NCBI RefSeq assembly: GCF_900170025.1
Contig: NZ_FWEX01000006.1
Span: 383,501 to 447,500, forward strand
DNA: 64,000 nucleotides
Reading direction: 5' to 3'
From: Nitrospira sp. ND1
GTDB lineage: Bacteria > Nitrospirota > Nitrospiria > Nitrospirales > Nitrospiraceae
Each line of letters opens with the position of its first letter. Positions within the stretch are counted from its first letter, which is position 1. Made by a program: the position numbers and the translations under genes. The notes under the pieces are model-generated. The model saw only the letters and a program-made list of their open reading frames with translations, made no database searches and had not been told where the DNA came from. Shown here in pieces: positions 19,357 through 28,065 of the stretch.

Positions 19357-20132
19357 AGGTACAACGGCACCGTGACGACGACATCGATCAGCAGACAGAG
19401 GACAAATGAATTGATCATCGCCCGGGTCGTTTGCTGCGGCACTTCGGTAAAGGAGGACCGGACAGCCAGGCCATGGTAACAACAGATGGCCGCCACGGCC
19501 GACCCGAATGACAATCCTTTGATGGCCGTCATCAGGACATCCGTCGTCGACAACGCCTTCGTGATGCTCTCGACGAACGCATAAAACGGAATGGTCAGTT
19601 GCGCGTCGGCGATGAGATAGCCCCCCAACACCGCCACCACATCGAAATACAGCGTCAAACAGAGCATCGAGAGGACCATGCCGACCATACGAGGCATAAT
19701 GACAAATCGGCTGATGGAAATCCCCATGAGCCGAAGCGCCACCACCTCGCGTGTCACGGACATGTTGCCCAACTCCGTCGCGATGGCCGTTCCTGACCGC
19801 CCGACCACAATGAACGCCGTAATCAACGGGCCCAGTTCGCGAATGACGGTCACGACGATGATGCTCCCCACCAGGCCACCGGCCCCGAGCCTCGGAAGCT
19901 GTGTCCCGGCCTGCGTGACGATGATGATGCCGAGCAGGAGCGCGATAACGGTCGTCACGGGCAACGCATCGACCCCCGTGAACAGAATCTGCCTGACGAG
20001 TACCCGCCGCGTCTCCCCACGGCCTTGGCGTGTGGGGAGCACGAGGTCCAGCACGGCTTGCGTAAAGAGTGCCGCCAGCGCCGCCAGATACGTATACCCC
20101 GCGATGGCCTTACGCCCCACCCACTCGATCAT
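19353..20132 (-). CDS. mlaE: MlaE family permease
   Basis: A 259-residue inner-membrane permease with about five to six hydrophobic segments. The conserved block RELGPLITAFIVVGRSGTAI is the family hallmark (the coupling/elbow region), and FDVVAVLGGYL is typical. ATG 20132 gives the usual family length; an upstream open frame of 108 codons has no similarity and is rejected. First gene of mlaE-mlaF-mlaD-TPR. MlaC-like proteins are not here but occur at 34542 and 58146. Confidence 0.9.
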   Translation of the reverse strand: MIEWVGRKAIAGYTYLAALAALFTQAVLDLVLPTRQGRGETRRVLVRQILFTGVDALPVTTVIALLLGIIIVTQAGTQLPRLGAGGLVGSIIVVTVIRELGPLITAFIVVGRSGTAIATELGNMSVTREVVALRLMGISISRFVIMPRMVGMVLSMLCLTLYFDVVAVLGGYLIADAQLTIPFYAFVESITKALSTTDVLMTAIKGLSFGSAVAAICCYHGLAVRSSFTEVPQQTTRAMINSFVLCLLIDVVVTVPLYL

Positions 20133-20353
20133 GCGTTGTGAGCCGCCTTTTTCATGGAGCAACACCGTCGGGCCGAGGCGATATTCATGTGGGATCCCGC
20201 GAAATTGTAGGGGAAGGATCGGAAACAAAGCAATGAGTCGCCCTGCCGGCGACGTCTCGAAACGGCGCGAGTGAGAGGAACGGCCATGTGGGCTGGTCAG
20301 CGTGGACAAATAACGGCGGAGCAACAGCAGGAAGGAAGAACGTTGTACGAGGC

Positions 20354-20686
20354 CTATGACAACGGCCTGGCCTTGATGACGAACTGCTGGATGCGCTGGA
20401 GTTGGGCAGGGCGCATCGCCAGAAACTCCACACCGAACTCCCCGCCTCGCGCCCATCGAACCACGGCTTCATCCACTCGGACCGGCCATTCATGCCCATC
20501 CGACAGAAATAAAGCCACCTTCATATGAAGTCCCGGTGACATCCTGTTATCCGACTTGGCCATACAGCCGGTCGAAGAGACATCCAACACCTCCGCCTCC
20601 CCATCCACCTCATCCTCCCCGGTAAATTCCAATCGGCAATCGGCTGCGACCCGACGAGATTTTCGCGGCGTTTTCGTCTGTTCCAC
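20354..20686 (-). CDS. PilZ domain protein
   Basis: A 110-residue single-domain protein. An RKSRRV stretch near the N-terminus resembles the RxxxR c-di-GMP binding motif, followed by (D/N)xSxxG as DVSSTG and a beta-barrel ending in VRWARGGEFGVEFL. I start at GTG 20686, which has a perfect AAGGAG 5 bp upstream; the longer frame lacks support. It lies upstream of mlaE on the same strand and may be co-transcribed. Probably binds c-di-GMP. Confidence 0.75.
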   Translation of the reverse strand: MEQTKTPRKSRRVAADCRLEFTGEDEVDGEAEVLDVSSTGCMAKSDNRMSPGLHMKVALFLSDGHEWPVRVDEAVVRWARGGEFGVEFLAMRPAQLQRIQQFVIKARPLS

Positions 20687-20741
20687 ACAAACTCCTTTCT
20701 CAGCACACCACCCCCCAGCCTCATCGGCCCCGATACCGGCC

Positions 20742-21116
20742 CTATTCGGGACCGGTGGATGCGAGAAACTGGCGGATCCGATTGAATTCGGTTGTCCCCA
20801 TGGAGACAAATTCCACACCAAAATGTAGATCCCGACCCCATCGCACCAGGGCCAGATCTATGGTGGTCGGGCACAGTTCCCCCGGAAGGAGGATGATCAA
20901 CGACATCGCATCTCCCACAGTCACACCCGCGTCGCTGCTGATTTTGCAACCACCGGCGGACAGGTTGATGACGACGCCTTCACCTTCCGCATCACCGTTA
21001 AAACTGATGGTCGGAGCAAAGGGTGCGAACGAGAGCAGGCATGCCGGGGGCACAACACACCGCTGGTGTTGCCGGAGTTCAATGCGCGCAGAAGAGAGGT
21101 TGTTGGATTGATCCAT
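20742..21116 (-). CDS. PilZ domain protein
   Basis: A 124-residue PilZ protein, 55 bp upstream of the previous one and clearly paralogous (LVRWGRDLHFGVEFVSM versus VVRWARGGEFGVEFLAM). The motif NLSAGG corresponds to (D/N)xSxxG; the Arg-rich motif is RQHQR. Start taken at ATG 21116 (MDQSNN); an in-frame ATG at 21143 is an alternative. Likely a c-di-GMP receptor of unknown target. Confidence 0.75.
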   Translation of the reverse strand: MDQSNNLSSARIELRQHQRCVVPPACLLSFAPFAPTISFNGDAEGEGVVINLSAGGCKISSDAGVTVGDAMSLIILLPGELCPTTIDLALVRWGRDLHFGVEFVSMGTTEFNRIRQFLASTGPE

Positions 21117-21260
21117 GGCGGAGCGGATGGTGCGATCGTGCACGATATTCAGCCAGGATCAGTATATCGCAAGGAGCGGGAGACGCCGAATACTTCTCAT
21201 CATTTTGCGGAGCCCAAGTCGAATACACACGACCGCGCTACCACGTCGATGGAACGCCAC

Positions 21261-22199
21261 TTAGCGTCGATAGATCGGCGGCTCACCGGGAGGACGGCTT
21301 TTGAAGCGGCGATGCTGCCAGAAATATTGCTCCGGAACTCGACGGACCGCACCTTCGATCAGCCGATTGATACGTGTGGCATCCTCCACCATTTCACCGG
21401 ACGGAAAGTGCTCGAGCGCCGGCCCCACTTCAATGTCATAACCGGATCCGTCCGCTCTTCGATAATAAAAGCAGGGGACCACCGCGGCACCGCTGACCTT
21501 CGCCAACCGCGACGTGGCCGTCAGGGATGCGGCCTGTACACCGAAAAACGGGGCAAAGACGCTGCGCTTGGAGCCTGCATCGATATCGGGGGCATACCAC
21601 ACCACCTGGTTCCTGGCTAAGGCTCGCAGGATCCCCCGCATATCCCGGTGCTGAATCAACTCGGAATAGTACCGGCTCCGGCATCGATTCGCGACGGTTT
21701 CGGCGACCACATCGTTCTGTGGCCGGTAGACGATCGCCACCGGCTGCTCCAGCGCCATAAACCGACCGGCCAGTTCCGCCGCATGCAAATGGGCGCCGCA
21801 GAGCAACACGCCTCGTCCCTGACGGAGTGCCTCGCGGATATGCTCCAATCCCTTGATGGTGCACTCGCAATAGGTGCGAGGATCCTTCGCCCACCAGGCC
21901 ATCGCGATCTCCAGCACCCCCATTCCCATGGACTCGAAGCAATGGAGCGCGACCTGGTTACGCTCAACCGGTTCCTGTCGGGGAAAACACACGGCCAAGT
22001 TCACCCGGACGATATCGCGCCGCTTGGTCAATAAACCATGCAGCAGACGCCCGCATTGCCGTCCGAATGCAAGTTGCCAGCGGTAGGGAAACAGGGCCAG
22101 CAGGCGAAACAATCCGAGACCGACCCATGTCGGCCAATACAGCGGATGGTAGGAACTATGCGGGCGCTGCCGCTTCTTTCGTGTGTTCGTACTGGACAT
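21261..22199 (-). CDS. LpxL/HtrB-type lipid A late acyltransferase
   Basis: A 312-residue lysophospholipid/lipid A acyltransferase family protein. An N-terminal hydrophobic anchor (about residues 25-45) precedes the catalytic HxxxxE (HLHAAE within LCGAHLHAAELAG). The substrate segment VIYRPQND and the C-terminal RRVPEQYFWQHRRFKSRPPGE-type ending match the family. It adds a secondary acyl chain to lipid A, supporting a diderm with LPS. ATG 22199 gives the normal length. It lies between PilZ genes on the same strand. Confidence 0.88.
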   Translation of the reverse strand: MSSTNTRKKRQRPHSSYHPLYWPTWVGLGLFRLLALFPYRWQLAFGRQCGRLLHGLLTKRRDIVRVNLAVCFPRQEPVERNQVALHCFESMGMGVLEIAMAWWAKDPRTYCECTIKGLEHIREALRQGRGVLLCGAHLHAAELAGRFMALEQPVAIVYRPQNDVVAETVANRCRSRYYSELIQHRDMRGILRALARNQVVWYAPDIDAGSKRSVFAPFFGVQAASLTATSRLAKVSGAAVVPCFYYRRADGSGYDIEVGPALEHFPSGEMVEDATRINRLIEGAVRRVPEQYFWQHRRFKSRPPGEPPIYRR

Positions 22200-22401
22200 G
22201 GCCGAATGGGGAAGCCATTGTAGGGAAACGGAGCGGCGAGCGCAATCTCGAAGCGATGCGGGGAATCGCCACAACGGGAGCTGGCGAGGAGCAAGCGGTT
22301 GGGACTGACGCACCAGGGCCGCAATGCCGGCCCGATAGAGGCTATGCGCAGTTCTGTGCGCCTTCGCGCTACTGCGCCGGACAGATCCCCGTAACGTGCG
22401 G

Positions 22402-22782
22402 TTATGCCCCCGGCTTCGTCGCGATGGTAATGAACTTTCGCAAGCGCATCTCGGCCACTGGTGACAGATCGACAAACTCTAATCCGTACACCTGCTCTTT
22501 CTCCCAGCGCACCGTCGCTTCCTCCACCGTCATCGGCGACACCTGATTGGGCAAAGCAAGCGTCACCGAGACCCTGTCGCCGCGCTGAATACCGGACTCA
22601 CTCATCACTTTGGCCCCTCGCATCGACACATCGAACACGACCCCGATGCCGTCCCCCCCGCGCCCAAGCCATTTAGCCAAGCCAAGGCGGGAAAAGGAAC
22701 AGACGAACGGTGCCGAGACGCGCAAACGAGGATGCTGCCGCAAATCGACGGAGAACTGTCCCTGTCCCGTAGTGCCATCCAT
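22402..22782 (-). CDS. PilZ domain protein
   Basis: A 126-residue third PilZ paralogue: RQHPRLR (Arg motif), FDVSMRG ((D/N)xSxxG) and a C-terminal VRWEKEQVYGLEFVDL strand matching the other two. ATG 22782 (MDGTTG) has GAGGG upstream; the upstream frame lacks support. It is 202 bp upstream of the acyltransferase on the same strand. Confidence 0.75.
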   Translation of the reverse strand: MDGTTGQGQFSVDLRQHPRLRVSAPFVCSFSRLGLAKWLGRGGDGIGVVFDVSMRGAKVMSESGIQRGDRVSVTLALPNQVSPMTVEEATVRWEKEQVYGLEFVDLSPVAEMRLRKFITIATKPGA

Positions 22783-22954
22783 ACGTACCCTCCCGTATGT
22801 AATATGGCCACTGTATCGCACCTGCGCCGGTTCGAAAAATAAATTAAGAAAACCAACCGGACGCAACGGAACAAAAAGAGACGGTGCCGGAAGTGACCTG
22901 ACCGATCGCCACCTTCCCGACACCTCTCCTCCACCCGCCCCAAGCCGGAGGCGA

Positions 22955-23311
22955 CTACCGGTGCTGGCCGCGTTGCCGAATCATTTCGGAGCAGGTTTGC
23001 GAGAGTTCCGCGGCATGCGCCTTCAAGCACTGAGCGATTCGCCCTTCTCCCGCTTTGACGCCCGGGCAGAGTTGTTTCACATCCTCGGCGCAGGCCTTTC
23101 GCATGCGATGGCCCCCAAAGCCTTTTTCCTTAGCCCCTGCTCCAGGACTGCCGGAAGACTCGGGCGGAACAGCGGATTGGTCCTGGCCAGCTGCCGTTGC
23201 TGGATCGGATGCCGACCAGGCGGGTTCATAGAAGCCAAACAGCTCGACCGCCAGTCCGCTCAAGACCACAATCCCCATCGCCTTTCTTAGAACCCCACAA
23301 TCAACCCGCAT
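22955..23311 (-). CDS. Secreted Cys-rich repeat protein
   Basis: A 118-residue exported protein: signal peptide (about residues 1-33, ending PAWSASD), a Ser/Pro/Gly linker, and a C-terminal four-Cys unit (CAEDVKQLCPG ... IAQCLKAH ... QTCSEMI). This resembles the cysteine-rich Golgi-type (GLG1/FGFR) repeat found in some bacterial secreted proteins. ATG 23311 has GGGGGAG upstream. Function unknown. Confidence 0.7.
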   Translation of the reverse strand: MRVDCGVLRKAMGIVVLSGLAVELFGFYEPAWSASDPATAAGQDQSAVPPESSGSPGAGAKEKGFGGHRMRKACAEDVKQLCPGVKAGEGRIAQCLKAHAAELSQTCSEMIRQRGQHR

Positions 23312-23517
23312 ACTCCCCCCTTTCGAAAATAAATGATCGCACTCGGGCCGCTCTCCTTCCGCACCCACGATGACTGCGTGCGGAGCCTGTTACCGACACA
23401 GTGACTCAACGCCTCCGCAGGAAAACGGTTGACGGTCCCCCTCGTCCACCGCTACCCCAGGCAGGAACGGCCGCAACACATCTGCGACGCATCGACCCTA
23501 CGGCGCCCACCAGACAC

Positions 23518-23546
23518 TTGCGAAAACCCGCACGCTTGACTATTGT
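23518..23546 (+). promoter_or_regulatory. Promoter that would give a leaderless desaturase mRNA
   Basis: -35 TTGCGA (23518-23523), 17-bp spacer, -10 TATTGT (23541-23546). The ATG at 23553 is 6 bp past the -10 box, about where transcription would start, and no ribosome site precedes it. Confidence 0.4.
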
Positions 23547-23552
23547 AGCGGG

Positions 23553-24422
23553 ATGCAACAAATCGCCCCGAGTTCGGTTCCAACCGACATTGTCCATCGT
23601 GTTCACCATAAGTTCTGGACCTATCTCCTATTCTGGTCAGTCGTCGCAGGTTCAATGATCGCGGTGCCTGGCTATGGACTGGTCTACGGCTACTCCTGGC
23701 TGGATTGGACGATGTTCGCCATCCTCTATGTGGTGACTGGACTGGGGATCACTGTGGGCTACCACCGGTTGCTGACCCATCGCAGTTTCGAATGTCCCGA
23801 CTGGGTGAAGGGCTGTCTATTGGTGGCGGGGGGTTGGGCGCTCCAGAACTCCGGCGCGAAATGGACAGCCGATCATTTGCGACACCATGCGCACTGCGAC
23901 GATCCGGCCGATCCCTATAACGCCAAACGGGGGTTCTGGTACAGCCACTGCGGCTGGCTGCTCGATCCGGTGCCATGCAACGATGAACGATTCGGCTCCC
24001 GCGTCATGCAGGACCGGGTCGCGATGTGGCAACACCGCTACTATGCGGCGATCGTCCTCGTCGGCCTGGCTCTCCCCTTTGTCGTAGGCTTCCTGCATAA
24101 CGGCTGGAAGGGCGGAATCGGTGGCTTCATGCTGGCCGGCGTCGGACGCACCTTTGCCGTACTGAACTCCACCTTCTGCATCAACTCAGTCTGCCACCTG
24201 TGGGGCGAGCAGCCCTACGGTACAGCCGATTCCAGTCGCAACTCCTGGTTTGTCTCACTGCTGACCTTCGGCGAGGGGTACCACAACTATCACCACACCT
24301 ATCCGAGCGACTATCGCAACGGGCCGCTGTGGTACAACTTTGACCCGTCAAAGTGGTTGATCTACACCTTATGGAAGTTAGGACTCGCCTCCTCGCTCCG
24401 GACGGCCTCTTCCGGTCACTAA
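23553..24422 (+). CDS. Acyl-lipid/acyl-CoA delta-9 type fatty acid desaturase
   Basis: A 289-residue membrane di-iron desaturase. All three histidine boxes are present: HRLLTH (71-76), HLRHH (108-112) and HNYHH (244-248), with four hydrophobic segments. It introduces a double bond in fatty-acyl chains, adjusting membrane fluidity. ATG 23553 has no Shine-Dalgarno sequence. The RRM protein downstream is often cold-linked, which suggests (inference) a temperature-response context. Confidence 0.92.
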   Translation: MQQIAPSSVPTDIVHRVHHKFWTYLLFWSVVAGSMIAVPGYGLVYGYSWLDWTMFAILYVVTGLGITVGYHRLLTHRSFECPDWVKGCLLVAGGWALQNSGAKWTADHLRHHAHCDDPADPYNAKRGFWYSHCGWLLDPVPCNDERFGSRVMQDRVAMWQHRYYAAIVLVGLALPFVVGFLHNGWKGGIGGFMLAGVGRTFAVLNSTFCINSVCHLWGEQPYGTADSSRNSWFVSLLTFGEGYHNYHHTYPSDYRNGPLWYNFDPSKWLIYTLWKLGLASSLRTASSGH

Positions 24423-24787
24423 ACCGCACCCATTGTGTGCCACGACAAGGAACGACGGGATCACCACCACAGAGATCAGGCCGGAGGCGCGTGGGCCCTC
24501 TCCGTGCAGCGATCGACCGCATCCGACCGATACAAACTATTTTTTCCCTGTCCATGAATCGTGTAGCAATCCCCCTATTCATCTGTTAGGATGCAGTGTG
24601 ATCTCATGACGGGCCGCATGAGAATCATGGTTCCGGATGGCTCATCACCGATGTTGTTTGTTACCGAGAAGTTGATCGGAAGTCAGACCCAAGTCGCCTC
24701 AATCATCGCGTCTTCGGCCCGCTCATTCCCCTCATATGTCTGTTCTCGTGTCGCCGACAATGTCACTATTCAAAAGGAGAGACCCCT
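24423..24787 (+). other. 365-bp gap with probable long leader of the RRM gene
   Basis: No convincing gene. An 84-codon open frame starting at 24591 overlaps the RRM start and lacks protein-like character. A perfect 7-bp stem, TCTCATG-N8-CATGAGA (24602-24623), lies about 165 bp before the ATG. TAGGAT at 24587 is a possible -10. AAAGGAGAG precedes the RRM ATG. A long structured leader would suit cold-type post-transcriptional control. Confidence 0.35.
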
Positions 24788-25111
24788 ATGGGTACTAAAT
24801 TGTATGTCGGCGGACTGCCGTATGCTGCAACTGAATCGCAACTGAGCAACTTGTTTTCCACTCACGGCACCGTTGAATCGGCGCGCGTGATCACGGACAA
24901 GTTCACCGGACAATCGCGCGGCTTCGGCTTCGTGGAAATGTCCACGGCAGAAGAAGCGAAGGCAGCCATCACGGCGTTGAACGGCTCGGACATGGATGGC
25001 CGGCAGCTCACCGTCAATGAAGCGAAGCCGCAAGAAGCTCGCTCCGGTGGCGGCGGCGGGGGTGGACGGTTCGGCGGCGGTGAAAACCGTGGCGGACGCA
25101 GCCGCTTCTAA
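24788..25111 (+). CDS. Glycine-rich RRM RNA-binding protein
   Basis: A 107-residue protein with one RNA-recognition motif: RNP2 LYVGGL (5-10) and RNP1 RGFGFVE (44-50). A C-terminal Gly/Arg tail (about residues 86-107) follows. The same layout is found in cyanobacterial Rbp cold-inducible proteins. It binds single-stranded RNA, and its targets are unknown. Good AAGGAGAG ribosome site and a strong terminator directly after the stop. Confidence 0.93.
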   Translation: MGTKLYVGGLPYAATESQLSNLFSTHGTVESARVITDKFTGQSRGFGFVEMSTAEEAKAAITALNGSDMDGRQLTVNEAKPQEARSGGGGGGGRFGGGENRGGRSRF

Positions 25112-25137
25112 GAAGTGACGAGATTCGTCTCGTCTCC

Positions 25138-25172
25138 GAAGGGGCGCTTCAACTGAAGCGCCCCTTCTTTTT
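25138..25172 (+). terminator. Rho-independent terminator after the RRM gene
   Basis: A 13-bp perfect stem GAAGGGGCGCTTC / GAAGCGCCCCTTC (25138-25150 and 25155-25167), 4-nt loop AACT, followed by a T-run. It lies between the RRM gene and the convergent arfB. Confidence 0.9.
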
Positions 25173-25191
25173 TGCCCTGCGTCTGGTGAGA

Positions 25192-25608
25192 CTACTGCTC
25201 GTCCGGCTTTCCCCGCAACGATTTCAGACGCGCCCGCTTGGTCTTGCTGTCCAGCCTTCTTTGGGTCGATCCCTTCGTCGGCTTTGTCGGACGACGCGGC
25301 AGACGCAGCACCGCCACTGACTGAATCAATTCCTGCAGACGATCCAACGCCAACGCACGGTTGCGCTCCTGGCTCCGTGAGTCCTGCGCCTTAATAATAA
25401 TGGTGCCGTCACGCGAGATTCTATGGTCCCGCAAGGCCAGCAGTCGCTCTTTGTAGAACGGCGGAAGGGAAGACGCGAGAATATTGAATCGAAGATGGAT
25501 CGCGGAGGAAACCTTATTGACATGCTGCCCGCCTGCGCCTTGCGCCCGCACAGCGGTCAATTCGATCTCCTCGTCCGGAATGGTCACATGCGTTGAAATA
25601 GACAACAT
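25192..25608 (-). CDS. arfB: Alternative ribosome-rescue factor ArfB
   Basis: A 138-residue release-factor-like peptidyl-tRNA hydrolase. The catalytic GGQ (26-28, in [13 protein letters not shown]) is intact. The Lys/Arg-rich C-terminal tail ([18 protein letters not shown]) is what enters the empty mRNA channel of stalled ribosomes. ATG 25608 is chosen because the family begins just before the VTIPDEE strand. Confidence 0.92.
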   Translation of the reverse strand: MLSISTHVTIPDEEIELTAVRAQGAGGQHVNKVSSAIHLRFNILASSLPPFYKERLLALRDHRISRDGTIIIKAQDSRSQERNRALALDRLQELIQSVAVLRLPRRPTKPTKGSTQRRLDSKTKRARLKSLRGKPDEQ

Positions 25609-25807
25609 AGCGGTGAGGTCCTGCGCCCGACAGTGAAGAGAACGTACTTGGGAGACAGGGCGGGAGTCAATCACGTGAGCACACCACACCTTGTTCGCAG
25701 GCGGCAATTCACCGATGAGACGCCCCTATCTGCCGGATGGAACTGTATCCGTGAACAGGGTATGATACTAAGGTCTTTTCCCTTGAAACCCCTGACACAA
25801 GAGTGCG

Positions 25808-27580
25808 ATGGAACCTGCGCTGAACAACGCGCCCTCCAAGGTTGGCTTGGTATCAGACAGAAGCAGATCGACCCAAGGGGGCCTCCCGCTGGTCCTGCTT
25901 CTCTGTTTTGTCATCGCTACTGCACTGGGACTCTATGCGTTGTCGTTCCTGCGAACGGTGCTGGTCTCAGAACGGGGACGAGAATTGGCCATGAATGCCG
26001 CCGCAGTCGCGGATGCGCTCGACCGCGTCATGTTCGAACGGTTCGGCGATATCCAGCTGTTTGCGAATGACGGCATACTCCGAGACGGCACCTCGCCTGA
26101 AAAGACCGCCCGGCTCCTGGCATACAAACAACTCTATCAATATTACTCCTGGCTGGGGGTCGCCGATGAGAACGGACAACTCACGGCTGCCACCGACGCG
26201 CTGCCCGCGCAGGGCACGCAAGGCTTGAACCCCGAGTCGTTCGAGTTGGTGCGCAGGACAGGGAAGGTTCACTTCGAAGACATGCGACCCTCCCCGGCAT
26301 CGCAGAGAAAGATGGCGATCGGATTCACGGCACCTATCTATGGTCCCAAAGGAGAGTTTCGTGGGGTAGTGGTCACACGAGTGCCGTTTGAGAATCTTCA
26401 GTCGATTTTCGAGCAGGAAGGCAGACTGCGATACGGAGAGTTGGCCTACGACTGGCTGCTGCTCGACCGAGAAGGGACGGTCCTCAGCGAGAAACATCGC
26501 CCCTCGAATCTGAACGGCAATCCGGTAAAGATAGATTTGCCTTCGCAAGCCCAAGCCGTCATTCATCGAGATCACCTCGGTTTCGTGCAAGAAACCCATC
26601 GCCGGGGAGGAAACGCAGTCGTCACCGGCTATGCCTGGACCAGAGGGTATGCCAACTTTCCCGGATTCGACTGGCTGGTCTTGTTTCGCTTGGACCGCGA
26701 TCAGGTCTATGCCCCGATCGATCGACTGATCTGGATGGTGGGAGGGATTGGATTGCTGGTCATCCTCCCCCTCACCGGCTACGGCATCTGGGTCTCGTGG
26801 GAACTGGGACGCGAGAAGAATGACCTGGTCGAGGCCCGGCAAAAGTTGGAGGAGTCCGTAGCGGAATTAGGCCGCTCCAATGCCGACCTCCAACAATTCG
26901 CCTATGTGGCGTCGCACGACTTGCAGGAGCCCCTCCGCATGGTAAGCAGCTACACGCAGCTCATTGCGAGGCGCTACAAGGGAAAACTCGATGCGGATGC
27001 GGATGAATTTATCGCCTTTGCCGTGGACGGCGCCAACCGCATGCAACGGCTCATCCTGGACCTCTTGGCCTATTCGCGAGTCAATACGGCAGGCCGACAA
27101 TTCGAACCGACAGCCATGGAGACGGTTCTAAAGGCTGCGCTGAACAATCTCACCAACGCCGTCAAGGAAAGCCAGGCCGTCATCACCCATGACCCGTTGC
27201 CGGCGGTGATGGGCGATGACAAACAATTGGCGCAATTGTTCCAGAATCTGCTGAGCAATGCCGTCAAATTCGGCGGGGCACAACCGCCGCGCATACACAT
27301 CTCCGCGAAACAAACCGATGGTGAATGGTTGTTTTCCGTTCGCGATCATGGCATCGGACTCGACCCACAATATGTGGATCGGATTTTTGTCATTTTCCAG
27401 CGGCTCCACACGAGAGCAGAATATCCGGGGACCGGTATCGGCCTGGCCATTTGCAAGAAGATCGTCGAACGCCACGGCGGACGCATATGGGTGGAATCCG
27501 AACTCGGCAAGGGAGCGACATTTTATTTCACCCTGCGCGATGAGGAACCGGGCACCTCGGCGCACACCCCGAATCGCTGA
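25808..27580 (+). CDS. Membrane sensor histidine kinase with extracytoplasmic Cache-like domain
   Basis: A 590-residue kinase. Membrane helix 1 (about 26-48) and helix 2 (about 308-332) flank a periplasmic double-Cache-like sensor. The cytoplasmic part has HisKA with phospho-acceptor His370 (SHDLQEPLR, the phytochrome-type H-box) and an HATPase domain with N-box [10 protein letters not shown] and G-boxes DHGIGL and [11 protein letters not shown]. The lone receiver 23 bp downstream is the likely partner. Ligand unknown. Confidence 0.88.
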   Translation: MEPALNNAPSKVGLVSDRSRSTQGGLPLVLLLCFVIATALGLYALSFLRTVLVSERGRELAMNAAAVADALDRVMFERFGDIQLFANDGILRDGTSPEKTARLLAYKQLYQYYSWLGVADENGQLTAATDALPAQGTQGLNPESFELVRRTGKVHFEDMRPSPASQRKMAIGFTAPIYGPKGEFRGVVVTRVPFENLQSIFEQEGRLRYGELAYDWLLLDREGTVLSEKHRPSNLNGNPVKIDLPSQAQAVIHRDHLGFVQETHRRGGNAVVTGYAWTRGYANFPGFDWLVLFRLDRDQVYAPIDRLIWMVGGIGLLVILPLTGYGIWVSWELGREKNDLVEARQKLEESVAELGRSNADLQQFAYVASHDLQEPLRMVSSYTQLIARRYKGKLDADADEFIAFAVDGANRMQRLILDLLAYSRVNTAGRQFEPTAMETVLKAALNNLTNAVKESQAVITHDPLPAVMGDDKQLAQLFQNLLSNAVKFGGAQPPRIHISAKQTDGEWLFSVRDHGIGLDPQYVDRIFVIFQRLHTRAEYPGTGIGLAICKKIVERHGGRIWVESELGKGATFYFTLRDEEPGTSAHTPNR

Positions 27581-27603
27581 CGGAAGGAAGGAGCAGGAGT
27601 TGT

Positions 27604-28065
27604 ATGGTACCTGAGATGGTGAAGCCCATCGAGATTCTGCTGGTCGAGGATAATCCGGGCGATGTTCGGCTGACGATGGAAGCACTGAAGGAAGCCAAAG
27701 TCGTGAACCATCTGACCGTGCTGAAGGACGGTGAGGAAGCATTGACCTATCTGCGACGACAGGGTCCCTACGCCCACGCGACTCGCCCCCACCTGATCCT
27801 GCTCGACTTGAATCTGCCTCGAAAAGACGGTCGGGAAGTGCTGGCTCAAATCAAGGCCGAGGAGCCGCTGAAACGCATTCCGGTGGTCGTGCTGACGACC
27901 TCAGAGGACGAGCAGGATGTCCTGAAGAGTTACAACCTTCACGCCAACTGCTATATCACGAAGCCGGTGGATCTGGATCAGTTCATTCGGGTGGTGCGAT
28001 CCATCGAAGATTTTTGGCTCGGGATCGTCGTCTTGCCGGTCCCACCACAAAACGGAACCAGGTGA
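27604..28065 (+). CDS. Single-domain response regulator (Rcp1-like)
   Basis: A 153-residue stand-alone receiver. Acidic pair E15/D16, phospho-acceptor Asp68 (LILLDLNLP) and Lys120 (ITKPVDL) are present. These CheY/Rcp1-like receivers pair with phytochrome-type kinases such as the gene just upstream. Strong GGAAGGAAGGAG upstream. The C-terminus overlaps the next start by GTGA, linking it to the hybrid kinase. Confidence 0.9.
   Translation: MVPEMVKPIEILLVEDNPGDVRLTMEALKEAKVVNHLTVLKDGEEALTYLRRQGPYAHATRPHLILLDLNLPRKDGREVLAQIKAEEPLKRIPVVVLTTSEDEQDVLKSYNLHANCYITKPVDLDQFIRVVRSIEDFWLGIVVLPVPPQNGTR

Noticed and set aside
24591..24845. 84-codon plus frame upstream of the RRM gene
   Set aside because: It overlaps the RRM start in another frame and lies in the probable leader. 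No protein-like pattern.
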